Below are positions 33,631 through 42,408 of a stretch of DNA of 64,000 bases, piece after piece. Position 1 is the stretch's first letter, and each line of letters begins with the position of its first letter. Both the position numbers and the translations under genes were made by a program. Below the pieces are notes generated by a model. It was not told the origin of the DNA and did not search any database. It saw only the letters and a list, made by a program, of their open reading frames with translations. This stretch comes from Lachnotalea glycerini (GTDB taxonomy: Bacteria; Bacillota; Clostridia; Lachnospirales; Lachnospiraceae): positions 1 through 64,000 of the forward strand of contig NZ_QICS01000014.1 of the NCBI RefSeq assembly GCF_003201285.1, read 5' to 3'.

Positions 33631-34101
33631 ATGACGCGAGAAGAGCAATTTCAGTCAGATAACCTAAGTATATTTTTAAACAGCTTAGATGAGAAGAGCA
33701 GAAAAATTTTTTGGTATTTTCGATGTCATGGGCATGCCAGAATTGCTGAATTAACAGAGCTTATTGGATCTTTGGCAGATATGGAAGTATTAGATAGGCT
33801 GAGAGAGGTTATTAACCCTGCGGCTATTGAAATTTTTGGCAAGCCTATATTGGAATTTAGAGAATCTGGACTGGACCGTATGAGTGGTAAAAAAATACCT
33901 TTTCATTGGTGGTTATCAGATGATTTATCAGATAATCAGTTATTTATAGGGGAGGGTGGAAAGCCATTGGTAGATGTTTTTGATGAAGAGAATCAGATTG
34001 TAATTATCACTGAAATATCCTCTTCCATTACGCTGAGTGATAGGGTAAAAATAGAGCAACGGCATGGAATAGTACAAATCACGTTGAGTAAAAATCAGTA
34101 G
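33631..34101 (+). CDS. Winged-helix-like plus truncated Hsp20-like protein
   Basis: 156 residues. The N-terminal 80 residues (DEKSRKIFWYFRCHGHARIA, ELTELIGS, EVLDRLREVINP) look like a winged helix. The C-terminal part (GKPLVDVFDEENQIVIITEI ... RHGIVQITL) keeps the first and last strands of an Hsp20/alpha-crystallin domain but lacks the middle. It sits between the zinc-ribbon GvpA protein and gvpK. I infer a GvpH-related accessory or chaperone; the helix-turn-helix may bind protein rather than DNA. Confidence 0.55.
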   Translation: MTREEQFQSDNLSIFLNSLDEKSRKIFWYFRCHGHARIAELTELIGSLADMEVLDRLREVINPAAIEIFGKPILEFRESGLDRMSGKKIPFHWWLSDDLSDNQLFIGEGGKPLVDVFDEENQIVIITEISSSITLSDRVKIEQRHGIVQITLSKNQ

Positions 34102-34123
34102 TAGAAAGAAGGAAAGAAATTTT

Positions 34124-34444
34124 ATGGCATTAGAAATCGATGAAGACAATTTAAAACATGGCTTATTGGGTCTAATTATGGCTTTGGTGGAAATTATAAG
34201 GGACTCTTTAAAGCATCAAGCCCGTAAAAGGATGATGGGTGGCTCATTAACGAGTGAGGAAATGGAAAAGTTAGGGAATGCTTTAATGGAGCTTGATATT
34301 GCAATTGAAGGGATTAAGGAAGAGCAAGGTATTACGGAATCGGTAAAAGGAGTAAGAGATGGTCTGGATGAAATTGTAGACAGTGTTGTAGACCGATTAG
34401 TGAATCCCCAAAGATGGGCAGAGGATGCAGAAGAAAACGTTTAA
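34124..34444 (+). CDS. gvpK: Gas vesicle protein GvpK
   Basis: 106-residue helical assembly protein. LKHGLLGLIMALVEIIRDSL, ALRRM-like KHQARKRM, SLTSEEMEKLGNALMELD and the end LDEIVDSVVDRLVNPQRW are diagnostic of GvpK. GAAGGAAAGAA precedes the ATG. Six-base spacing to the next frame implies one operon. Confidence 0.93.
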   Translation: MALEIDEDNLKHGLLGLIMALVEIIRDSLKHQARKRMMGGSLTSEEMEKLGNALMELDIAIEGIKEEQGITESVKGVRDGLDEIVDSVVDRLVNPQRWAEDAEENV

Positions 34445-34462
34445 GTTAAGGTGGTGAGGAGA

Positions 34463-35968
34463 ATGGAATACCTTTATATTGTTATGCTTTTACAAGAAAA
34501 TGGAAAAGAAATCAATGTTTCAAATATACATAAAATTTTATCAAGTTTAGATAAAGAAGTAGAGGATGAAAAAATACAATTTTTTGTGTCAGCATTATCT
34601 GTAATCTTGTCTCCAGAGGGTAAAAAACCAGATAAAGAAATCAAAAAAGAAGAAAATAAAGAAATAGGTAAGGAAGTAAATCTCATTAATGAAAAATTTA
34701 CAAAGATGCAGAGACGGTTTGACTATATGGAAAGTTCTATCGAATCAATGAAGGAGAAGCTGGAAGATATCAAAAGTGAACGGCTATCAATCAGCCTGGT
34801 AGAAGAAAAGCCATCAAATATAGTTCAACCGATAGGAGAAAAGCATGAGGATATGCTTCAACCAGAAGAAGAAAAGCTCTCGAATATAGTTCAACCGATA
34901 GGAGAAAAGCATGAGGATATGCTTCAACCAGAAGAAGAAAAGCTCTCGAATATAGTTCAACCGATAGGAGAAAAGCATGAGGATATGCATCAACCAGAAG
35001 AAGAAAAGCTCTCGGATATAGTTCAACCGATAGAAGAAAAGCCTGAGAATATAGTTCAAATGAGAGAGGTTGTGACGAGGCAAGAAAAGGAAGATTATTT
35101 TAAAACGGTAGAGGAAAGAGAGAGTTTAAATAATCTGTCAGAAGAAGCAAAACAGAGTGATTCTCAGAATCAGCCTGCTAGATATGTATATGGAATAGCT
35201 GGTAAAGGTGAAAGAGAGAGTTTGGGAAACATAGGACTGGATGGAGCAAATGTATATACCATTCCTTATAAAGATGCATGTATTGTTGTACATGACTGCC
35301 AAGCTGAACCATATGAATCAGAAGATGAAAATGTTGTAAAGGAATGGCTCTTTACACAACAAGAAGTTTTGGATATTGTAGCTGAAAAATTTGATAGTGT
35401 ACTTCCAATGAGCTTTGATATGATTATTGAAGGAAAAAGTGGAAGTGATCCTGAAGAAGCGGCAATCAAGTGGCTAGATAAGAATTATGAGAGTTTCATG
35501 GAAACCCTGTCAAAAATAGAGAATTGTCAAGAATATGGTATTCAAGTCATTTTGGATTCTGGGTCTTTAAGTGAAACTATTTTTGAAAAAGATGAAAAGA
35601 TTAAAAAAAAGAAAGAAGAAATTGATTCAAAACCCGAAGGAATCGCTTATATGGAGAGAGAAATACTAAAAGATTTAGTGAAGGAAAGAATTGAGGAAAT
35701 AGCAGATCAATACTTCAAAGAGTTTTATGCAATGATTAAAAAATATCCTGCTGATATCGTAATCGGAAAGGTAAAAATGGTAGGAGGTAATCAGCAGATG
35801 CTGATGAACTTATCGTGCCTTGTTAAGAAGGATCGTGTTGCACCATTAGGAGAAGCATTAGAGGAAATTGAAAATCATGAAGGAATAACAGTAAGATTTA
35901 GTGGACCGTGGGCACCTTACAGTTTTGTTACTCCCGAGAAGGGAGCAATAAGCAATGGTAACGGATAG
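34463..35968 (+). CDS. gvpL: GvpL/F protein with N-terminal P1-like domain and 22-residue repeats
   Basis: 501 residues in four parts. Residues 1-48 (MEYLYIVMLLQENGKEINVS, NIHKILSSLDKEVEDEKI) strongly resemble the N-terminal dimerisation domain of archaeal ribosomal stalk protein P1. Residues 50-112 are a charged coiled coil. Residues 114-200 are nearly four copies of a 22-residue repeat (EEKLSNIVQPIGEKHEDMLQ, PE). Residues from about 238 are a complete GvpF/L domain (ARYVYGIAGKG; VLPMSFDMII; GITVRFSGPWAPYSFV). The start is the ATG at 34463 behind AAGGTGG. The extension may dimerise and tether the assembly factor. Confidence 0.87.
   Translation: MEYLYIVMLLQENGKEINVSNIHKILSSLDKEVEDEKIQFFVSALSVILSPEGKKPDKEIKKEENKEIGKEVNLINEKFTKMQRRFDYMESSIESMKEKLEDIKSERLSISLVEEKPSNIVQPIGEKHEDMLQPEEEKLSNIVQPIGEKHEDMLQPEEEKLSNIVQPIGEKHEDMHQPEEEKLSDIVQPIEEKPENIVQMREVVTRQEKEDYFKTVEERESLNNLSEEAKQSDSQNQPARYVYGIAGKGERESLGNIGLDGANVYTIPYKDACIVVHDCQAEPYESEDENVVKEWLFTQQEVLDIVAEKFDSVLPMSFDMIIEGKSGSDPEEAAIKWLDKNYESFMETLSKIENCQEYGIQVILDSGSLSETIFEKDEKIKKKKEEIDSKPEGIAYMEREILKDLVKERIEEIADQYFKEFYAMIKKYPADIVIGKVKMVGGNQQMLMNLSCLVKKDRVAPLGEALEEIENHEGITVRFSGPWAPYSFVTPEKGAISNGNG
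34802..35060 (+). repeat. In-frame 66-bp tandem repeat inside gvpL
   Basis: The TAGTTCAACC landmark recurs at 34821, 34887, 34953 and 35019, exactly 66 bp apart. Copies two and three are almost identical; the first and last are diverged or partial. The unit encodes 22 residues rich in Glu, Pro and Gln, so the repeat number can change without frameshift. Confidence 0.9.
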
Positions 35969-36326
35969 AAAAGATAATATTATCTTAAAGTCCCAAGGTA
36001 CCATTGAAAGAAGATCTGCTTGGCAGATTGGACACTTGTATCTTACTGGAAATAATTTATATTTTATGCAGATGAATAAGTGTTTGTTTGAAATTGGGCT
36101 GGATAGAATTATAAAAATCTGCATTATAAAAAAAACATGGCTTTTAGGATGCAAAGTGAAACAGTTGTGCATCGACTATCATAGTGTAAAGGGAGAACAA
36201 CAAATTTACTTAGCATTGGCAGAACCTGAGAAGTGGGTTAGCATTATAAAAAAAACAATGGCACTTAAGCTAATAGAAAGGCGGGGTTACAATGGAGCCA
36301 AACCGGAGTCCCCAAACGACTCTTAA
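35955..36326 (+). CDS. PH/GRAM-like domain protein
   Basis: 123 residues, mainly one PH/GRAM-like domain: IILKSQGTIERRSAWQIGHL, YLTGNNLYFMQMNKCLFEIG, then a beta-rich half and a closing helix (EPEKWVSIIKKTMALKL). The GHLYLT-NNLYF motif recurs in the second PH part of the next protein (GHLYLTDQRLCWW). It overlaps gvpL by 14 bases and the next gene by 35, so translation of all three is linked. Such domains bind membranes or proteins. Confidence 0.7.
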   Translation: MVTDRKDNIILKSQGTIERRSAWQIGHLYLTGNNLYFMQMNKCLFEIGLDRIIKICIIKKTWLLGCKVKQLCIDYHSVKGEQQIYLALAEPEKWVSIIKKTMALKLIERRGYNGAKPESPNDS

Positions 36327-37371
36327 TGATCTGTTAGACAGAATACTTGATAAGGGCATATTATTAAATACAGATCTAATTGTAACAGTAGCTGGGATTC
36401 CTCTAATTGGTATTAATCTAAAACTGGCTCTTGCTGGTATGGAGACGATGCTGGAATATGGAGTTATGAAAGATTGGGATGAAGCACAGCGCGCTGTGGC
36501 AATGAAGGAAACAGAAAAACAAAAACCAAAGTTAGAAAGAGATGAGTACATTATTTTCAGTGTGTTTGGTACTCATTGGTACAGCAAAGGAATTTATAAT
36601 AACTGGAGAGCAGGAACGATATACCTTACAAACAAGAGACTGATTATGTTTCGAAAAATACCCTATGAAATTCTTCTGGAAATATATTACGAAGAGGTGA
36701 AAGCTATGGCATTTCAAGAAAAAGATCATTTCAATGGCAAAAGGGAGGAGCTTTGCCTTTTATTAAAAGAAGAAATGATAATCATGCATACGACAGATGT
36801 TCATGCATTGAAAAAAGCCATAGAAGACATCATGATTACAAAAGGGTTAAGCTTAGAAGAAAATCCTATTTTCCCGGTGGAAAAAGAAGTTCTGGGAGAA
36901 TTCTTGCAACCGGAAGAAGAGGTAACGCATAGCAGTAAAATGTGGTTTCGTTATTCTTATATCATGGATGGAACCACGCATTACCAATGGAAACCGGGAC
37001 ATTTATATCTTACCGATCAAAGACTTTGCTGGTGGTATGATTTTGATAAAAAGCTGCTTTTCGATATTTCTACAGATACGTTAGTACATATTGCAGTACA
37101 GGATGTACAATTTGGAAGTGCACCGGTAGAAGAAAAATCGCTGGTTCTAATGTATAAGGAAGATCAGAATAATCAAGCAGTGTGTTTTTCAGATAATCAG
37201 GAATCTTTGATAGAATGGGAAAAAGTAATTGGAGAACAAATAATAAATAAGGAAAATGAAAATGAGAAAAATATGGAGACCTGCCCGCTATGTGGCAAAA
37301 AGGAAAAAAGGGAGAGCTTGCTTTCGTATGGCTGTTCACGATGTGGTTGGATGAGTCACAGGGAGCAATAA
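36292..37371 (+). CDS. GvpA-domain protein fused to two PH/GRAM-like domains and a zinc ribbon
   Basis: 359 residues. Residues 8-58 are a GvpA/J domain ([40 protein letters not shown]). Residues about 85-190 (GTIYLTNKRLIMFRKIPYEI) and 205-315 (GHLYLTDQRLCWWYDFDKKL) are two PH/GRAM-like domains. Residues 331-351 form a zinc ribbon with C331, C334, C348 and C351, followed by GWM, like the protein at 33166. This architecture could join the vesicle shell to a membrane or to assembly machinery. I know no named Gvp protein with it. Confidence 0.82.
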   Translation: MEPNRSPQTTLNDLLDRILDKGILLNTDLIVTVAGIPLIGINLKLALAGMETMLEYGVMKDWDEAQRAVAMKETEKQKPKLERDEYIIFSVFGTHWYSKGIYNNWRAGTIYLTNKRLIMFRKIPYEILLEIYYEEVKAMAFQEKDHFNGKREELCLLLKEEMIIMHTTDVHALKKAIEDIMITKGLSLEENPIFPVEKEVLGEFLQPEEEVTHSSKMWFRYSYIMDGTTHYQWKPGHLYLTDQRLCWWYDFDKKLLFDISTDTLVHIAVQDVQFGSAPVEEKSLVLMYKEDQNNQAVCFSDNQESLIEWEKVIGEQIINKENENEKNMETCPLCGKKEKRESLLSYGCSRCGWMSHREQ

Positions 37372-37392
37372 TAAAAGGAGGAGTAAGCCGAT

Positions 37393-39561
37393 ATGATGGA
37401 TGTATGTATCGGAAGAAAAAATGGATTATCTTTGAAAGTACAAGAAGCAGAGTCAAAAGATGTTGGTCGTGGGATAGCACGAATGGATCAGGATGATATG
37501 GCTCGATTAGGTGCTGAGGTAGGGGACATTATTTATGTGTCAGGAAAAAAGGATACGGTTGCTAAACTGCTTCCGTTGTATCAAGATTACAGACACAATT
37601 CCATTATACAGATAGACAATATTATTAGAGAAAATGCCGGTATCGATTTAGAGGATTATATAATTGTAAAAAAATGTGTCTGTTTTCCGGCTGACACTGT
37701 AGTATTAGCACCTATTTTAAAAGACGGTGAAGAAGTAGATGACTGGGATGTCGAATATATAAAAAAATGTGTAGAAGGCATTCCGGTTATAATAGGAGAT
37801 AAAGTTAGAATAAAATTTTTTGGAGCAAAAGTCTTAGATTTTAAAGTAGTCAAAACTTATCCTAAGGAAACGGTGCTTTTAAATTCTGATACAGTTATTA
37901 AATTTACGGATCAAACAAATGAAGCAAAAATCGGTGGCAGAGCAGCATATGAGGATATAGGTGGACTTCATGCCGAAATAAAGCGAGTAAGAGAAATGAT
38001 TGAACTGCCATTTCGATTTCCGGAAATATTTGAAAAAATTGGAGTAGACCCGCCTAACGGTGTATTACTTTGTGGGCCTCCCGGAACAGGAAAAACGTTG
38101 ATTGCCAGAGCAGTAGCTACAGAAACCGATGCATATTTTACCGTTGTGAATGGGCCTGAAATCATTCACAAATTTTATGGAGAGAGTGAAGCGAATCTAA
38201 GAGATGTCTTTGAAGAGGCTGCAAGACAGGCTCCTGCTATTATTTTTATTGATGAGATAGATGCAATTGCACCTAAAAGAACAGAGGTAACAGGGGAAGT
38301 AGAGAAAAGAGTAGTAGGACAACTTTTGGCATTAATGGACGGATTAAAAAAGCGCAAGCAGGTGGTTGTGATTGGAGCCACAAATATTCCTGATGTATTA
38401 GATCCAGCTCTTCGCAGGCCGGGCAGGTTTGACAGGGAAATCACTATCAGTGTTCCTAATCAAGAGGAAAGAGTTGAAATTCTCAAGATTCATACAAGAG
38501 GGATGCCACTTGCAGATGATGTAGATTTAGTTAAAATATCTGAAATTACCCATGGGTTTGTCGGCGCAGATTTGGAGGCAATATGTCGTGAAGCTGGAAT
38601 GTATGCTGTTCGAAAGATACTTCCTGAAATAGATTTTTATCATCATGTTATCCCCTATGAAACTTTGATGACACTGGAAATTAATATGGAACATTTTACT
38701 CATGCCATAGGTGCAGTTGAGCCATCTGCTATTAGAGAAGTGTTTGTTGAGATTCCAAACGTTATGTGGGACGATATCGGTGGTTTATCGGAAATAAAAT
38801 CAGCATTAAAAAAAGCAATAGAATGGCCGTTGAAATATAAAAAACTTTTCAATCATTTAAATGCTCATTCTCCAAAGGGAATTTTGTTGACAGGCCCCCC
38901 AGGTGTTGGGAAAACTCTGATAGCAAAAGCAGCAGCCTCTATGAGCAATGCAAATTTTATATCAATAAAGGGGCCCGCTCTTTTCTCAAAGTGGGTTGGT
39001 GAGTCAGAAAAAAAAGTGAGAGAAATATTTAAAAAGGCGAAGCAAGCGGCACCTTGTATAATATTTTTTGATGAGATTGATGCCTTAACAAGTCAGCGGG
39101 CTTTAGACGATGCGGATTCAGGCGTGGGTAAAAGAGTAATAAGTCAATTACTGACGGAATTGGATGGAATAGAAGAACTAAAAGGTGTTGTTGTTCTTGC
39201 TGCTACAAATCGAATTGAATTAGTTGATCAAGCACTTTTGCGGCAAGGTAGATTTGATCAGATTTTTGAAATTGCAGCACCAAATGAGCAGGAAAGATTT
39301 GATATATTTAATATTCATATGAGGAATCGACCAGTTTCAGAGAGAATTAATATAGAGGAATTGGTCAGTAGAACATCTGGATTTGTAGGTGCAGATATCT
39401 ATAGTGTATGTGAAAAGGCTGCGATGAATGCTATTGACAGTTATTTGGAGAGTATGAATGATAATATGGAAAATTTATCTATTCATGAAAGGGATTTGTA
39501 TCAGGCAATCGACGAAGTAGTTAAAATAAAGAATGCGGCAAAATCCTTGGCGCTGGTCTGA
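37393..39561 (+). CDS. CDC48/p97-type double AAA+ ATPase, copy 2
   Basis: 722-residue paralogue of the ATPase at 30002. The N-domain keeps [13 protein letters not shown]1 has GPPGTGKT at 228-235, FIDEID at 285-290 and RRPGRFD; D2 has GPPGVGKT at 501-508, FFDEIDAL and LLRQGRFD. All catalytic elements look intact. It closes the gas vesicle cluster; GGAGGAG precedes the start. The C-terminus lacks the HbYX proteasome-docking tail. Two such ATPases in one cluster suggests two different substrates or a mixed ring. Confidence 0.92.
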   Translation: MMDVCIGRKNGLSLKVQEAESKDVGRGIARMDQDDMARLGAEVGDIIYVSGKKDTVAKLLPLYQDYRHNSIIQIDNIIRENAGIDLEDYIIVKKCVCFPADTVVLAPILKDGEEVDDWDVEYIKKCVEGIPVIIGDKVRIKFFGAKVLDFKVVKTYPKETVLLNSDTVIKFTDQTNEAKIGGRAAYEDIGGLHAEIKRVREMIELPFRFPEIFEKIGVDPPNGVLLCGPPGTGKTLIARAVATETDAYFTVVNGPEIIHKFYGESEANLRDVFEEAARQAPAIIFIDEIDAIAPKRTEVTGEVEKRVVGQLLALMDGLKKRKQVVVIGATNIPDVLDPALRRPGRFDREITISVPNQEERVEILKIHTRGMPLADDVDLVKISEITHGFVGADLEAICREAGMYAVRKILPEIDFYHHVIPYETLMTLEINMEHFTHAIGAVEPSAIREVFVEIPNVMWDDIGGLSEIKSALKKAIEWPLKYKKLFNHLNAHSPKGILLTGPPGVGKTLIAKAAASMSNANFISIKGPALFSKWVGESEKKVREIFKKAKQAAPCIIFFDEIDALTSQRALDDADSGVGKRVISQLLTELDGIEELKGVVVLAATNRIELVDQALLRQGRFDQIFEIAAPNEQERFDIFNIHMRNRPVSERINIEELVSRTSGFVGADIYSVCEKAAMNAIDSYLESMNDNMENLSIHERDLYQAIDEVVKIKNAAKSLALV

Positions 39562-39660
39562 ATATTTTATAGAACAAAGCGGACAAGTCCGCATCAGCTC
39601 CCTAATCTCTCACTCATGAGGGACTTAACCGCTTTGCCGCGCCGAATGCTGTCATGCTGT

Positions 39661-39754
39661 GACATTTTCCACTTGCATTCGTGCACATTATGCTTTTATT
39701 TCATAGAGAAATCAAAGCTTATACGTTACCACAACCAGGTCTTTTCTATGAAAT
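39661..39754 (-). repeat. Dispersed terminator-associated repeat, copy B (most complete)
   Basis: Read on the minus strand: TTTCATAGAAAAGACC, GGTAACGTATAAGCTTTG, TCTATGAAATAAAA, then GCACGAATGCAAGTGG. It carries both halves seen in the other copies. It lies directly behind the minus-strand terminator at 39758. The remainder of 39562-39660 shows only a short GCGGAC/GTCCGC hairpin behind the gvp cluster. Confidence 0.65.
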
Positions 39755-39757
39755 AAA

Positions 39758-39801
39758 ATAAGCTTCGCTCCATAGCTAATAAGCTAGCTATGGAGCGAAG
39801 C
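39758..39801 (-). terminator. Strong terminator of the HAAS-like gene
   Basis: GCTTCGCTCCATAGCT / AGCTATGGAGCGAAGC, a 16-bp perfect stem, followed on the minus strand by TTATTTTATTT. Confidence 0.8.
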
Positions 39802-39841
39802 AATTCTCATGACAAGTAAAAGAAATGTCTTTCATCTTGTT

Positions 39842-40246
39842 TTAATAATAATCCTCATTACTAAGTGGCATTATTAATCGAGATGTTCTGGAAGTTATTT
39901 GTATTAAAGGAATATAAAGGAGTTTTAGGTTTAGATTATTAAGTTCCTGCATAAATTCTCCTACATATATTGGATTCGGTTTCGGAGGGTGATTAGGTTC
40001 TTGGATCGGATGATTATATTCATTTTTGTAAGAGTCTATATTGTTTTCAGCAAGTTTTTTTGAGATTTGGGTTGCTAGTATTTCAGGGGAAGACAAGCTG
40101 CTTTTTACTTCATCAATACTTGAATATTCTGCATTTTCCATAAGATGTCTGATAAGTTCATTTTCTATTTGCATTTTTTGGCTGATTGGTGCATCTATTT
40201 TAGATACAACATCGTCAACATAATCTAAAATACTCTTTTCTAACAT
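39842..40246 (-). CDS. HAAS-like helical protein
   Basis: 134 residues. The N-terminal 70 residues (SILDYVDDVVSKI, SQKMQIENELIRHLMENAEY, SPEILATQISKKL) resemble the HAAS/DUF1700 signalling domain usually found on membrane proteins next to regulators. The tail is Pro-rich and then hydrophobic. The start is the ATG at 40246 behind GGGGG; a longer frame upstream lacks a ribosome site. It is divergent from a histidine kinase gene and may modulate it. Confidence 0.5.
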   Translation of the reverse strand: MLEKSILDYVDDVVSKIDAPISQKMQIENELIRHLMENAEYSSIDEVKSSLSSPEILATQISKKLAENNIDSYKNEYNHPIQEPNHPPKPNPIYVGEFMQELNNLNLKLLYIPLIQITSRTSRLIMPLSNEDYY

Positions 40247-40422
40247 AATAATCCCCCATTTGTTTGTTCGTTCATTATATAATATGACAGATTTTGTTAT
40301 AATGTGCATAGTTTATGAGGAAAAATGTCATACATACTCTAAGAAAGTATCTTGTAATAGTTGTAAATAGAAAATGTTTATAATATAATCGATTCAAGAT
40401 GTTAATTTATAGAGGTGAAATA

Positions 40423-41505
40423 ATGGCAGTTTTACAGGATAAGATTATTATATTTTTCATGTGCTTTCTTTCGGTATTCTTTTGGGAAATTAATTCGGAA
40501 ACGGTTATCTGTGTTTTGATTGCAGCATCAATAAGTTCATTTTGTTATTATTTTAATTCAAAAAAAGTGACAGTTGTGTTATTACTTTTGTATGGGGGGA
40601 TTTGTATTGTAAATCCTATATTTTGTATTTTTTTACCTTTGTTCGTATATGATATAGCATTATTCAGACTAAAGATAGTTGGTGCCATAGTATTTCTTTT
40701 CACATTGAAATATTGGTACAAAAATGAGACTTTGATTGTTTTGATAGGAATTTTATCAGTGGCATTATCTTGGCTATTGCAGGTGAGAACCGAAAAATTT
40801 AACAGTCTGAATTACGAATATAAAAGATTGCGAGATACCAGCCAGGAGCTTAATCTATATCTTAGTAAGAAGAATAAAATGCTGATTGAAAATCAAGATT
40901 ATGAAATACATTTAGCAACACTTAAGGAGCGAAACCGTATTGCCAGAGAGATACATGATAACGTAGGTCATATGCTATCAAGATCATTGCTCCAGGTTGG
41001 TGCATTAATGACAATTTATAAAGAAGAGGTAATATCCTCCAATTTATTGTTACTAAAAGAGACTTTAAATGATGCAATGAACAGCATCAGAGAAAGCGTA
41101 CATGGATTACATGACGACTCCATTGATTTATATTCTAACATAAGCAGCATGATTCAAAAATTTGCTGAGTATAAAATAAATTTGGATTATGATATGTCAG
41201 ATGATGCACCAATTAATATTAAGTATTGTTTCATCATGGTTATAAAGGAGGGGTTATCAAACGTAGCCAAGCATAGTAATGCAGATAGGATTGATATTAT
41301 AGTAAGGGAGCATCCTGTTTTTTATCAATTTTTGCTTCAGGACAATGGCAGGAATGGTAATAGGAAAATCTCTGATTCAGGTATTGGTTTAGAAAATATG
41401 AGAGCAAGAGTAATGAATTTAAATGGAACTATTACCATTGACAAGCAAGAAGGCTTTAAAATTTTTATAACCATTCCTAAAAAGGAAGTTAAGCAGAATA
41501 AATAG
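40423..41505 (+). CDS. NarL-type sensor histidine kinase
   Basis: 360 residues. Four or five hydrophobic helices occupy the first 115 residues with no extracellular sensor domain, then a coiled linker, the HisKA_3 dimerisation box ERNRIAREIHDNVGHMLSRS with the phospho-accepting His, and an HATPase domain (KEGLSNVAKHSNA; DSGIGLENMRARV). The intramembrane layout resembles sensors of cell-envelope stress. GAGGTG lies before the ATG at 40423. Its partner regulator follows after 49 bp, and an exporter follows that. Confidence 0.85.
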   Translation: MAVLQDKIIIFFMCFLSVFFWEINSETVICVLIAASISSFCYYFNSKKVTVVLLLLYGGICIVNPIFCIFLPLFVYDIALFRLKIVGAIVFLFTLKYWYKNETLIVLIGILSVALSWLLQVRTEKFNSLNYEYKRLRDTSQELNLYLSKKNKMLIENQDYEIHLATLKERNRIAREIHDNVGHMLSRSLLQVGALMTIYKEEVISSNLLLLKETLNDAMNSIRESVHGLHDDSIDLYSNISSMIQKFAEYKINLDYDMSDDAPINIKYCFIMVIKEGLSNVAKHSNADRIDIIVREHPVFYQFLLQDNGRNGNRKISDSGIGLENMRARVMNLNGTITIDKQEGFKIFITIPKKEVKQNK

Positions 41506-41554
41506 GCAGTAATTTTTCTTATTTAAAATTTAAAAAGCACATAATGGAGGCAAA

Positions 41555-42172
41555 ATGAAAATAGTAATTGTAGATGACGATAAGCTTGTAGCCTTATCAC
41601 TTAAGACCATTTTAGAGGCAAGTCAGGAAGTGGAAGTATTGGCATTAGGGCAGAACGGACAGGAAGCAATTGATTTATATTATCAGTTTCAGCCAGAGGT
41701 GTTGTTAATGGATATTAGAATGGATTTTATGACAGGAATAGAAGCAGCAAGACATATTCTTTCCAAATATCCTTTGGCAAGAATATTATTTTTAACCACT
41801 TTTTCAGATGATGAATATGTGATTCAGGCTTTAAAGCTTGGCGCTAAGGGCTACATACTAAAGCAGAATTTTGATAGTATTTTGCCAGCGATTCAGGCGG
41901 TATATAGTGGGCAAAGCGTTTTTGGAAATGAAATTGTATCCAAAATACCACAATTTATGAACAATGAACAGGGCAAAGATTTTTCTGCTTATGGTATTAC
42001 AGCGAAAGAATTTGAGATGATAGAATTGGTTGCGAAAGGCTTAAGTAATAAAGAAATTGCAAAAAAGCTATATTTAAGTGAGGGCACCGTTAGAAACTAT
42101 TTAAGTTTGATACTTGACAAGCTGGATTTAAGAGATAGAACGCAGCTTGCCGTATTTTATTATAAAAATTAA
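41555..42172 (+). CDS. NarL/LuxR-type response regulator
   Basis: 205 residues. The receiver domain has DDD at 7-9, the phospho-acceptor Asp53 (LLMDIRMDFMTG), Thr in LFLTTFSD and Lys in KGYILK. The C-terminal LuxR helix-turn-helix is GITAKEFEMIELVAKGLSNK, EIAKKLYLSEGTVRNYLS. Partner of the kinase upstream. The exporter genes 240 bp downstream are the likely target. Confidence 0.9.
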   Translation: MKIVIVDDDKLVALSLKTILEASQEVEVLALGQNGQEAIDLYYQFQPEVLLMDIRMDFMTGIEAARHILSKYPLARILFLTTFSDDEYVIQALKLGAKGYILKQNFDSILPAIQAVYSGQSVFGNEIVSKIPQFMNNEQGKDFSAYGITAKEFEMIELVAKGLSNKEIAKKLYLSEGTVRNYLSLILDKLDLRDRTQLAVFYYKN

Positions 42173-42408
42173 ATATTCTTTTATTGAGAGGACAGTGAGA
42201 TATTCACGGTTCTCTTTATTTGTGTACCATTTTTACATATAAAGTAATTACATTTGTCATATAAACAGATGATTCGCTACACTTAATTTGGGAAGGATAA
42301 AGTATTATGATAAGAATACATCTTAAATTTATTTTTGGCAGAGCATGAAAGAAAGAGTGAGCCTGTAGATTGCGCCGAAAAATCATATTAGAATTAGAGG
42401 AGGATAAA

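Noticed and set aside
34802-35060. CRISPR array
   Set aside because: Units abut each other without spacers, keep a coding frame and encode a 22-residue protein repeat.
34814-35083. Long minus-strand frame rich in Leu, Tyr and Arg
   Set aside because: It is the antisense shadow of the 66-bp repeat inside gvpL; no ribosome site.
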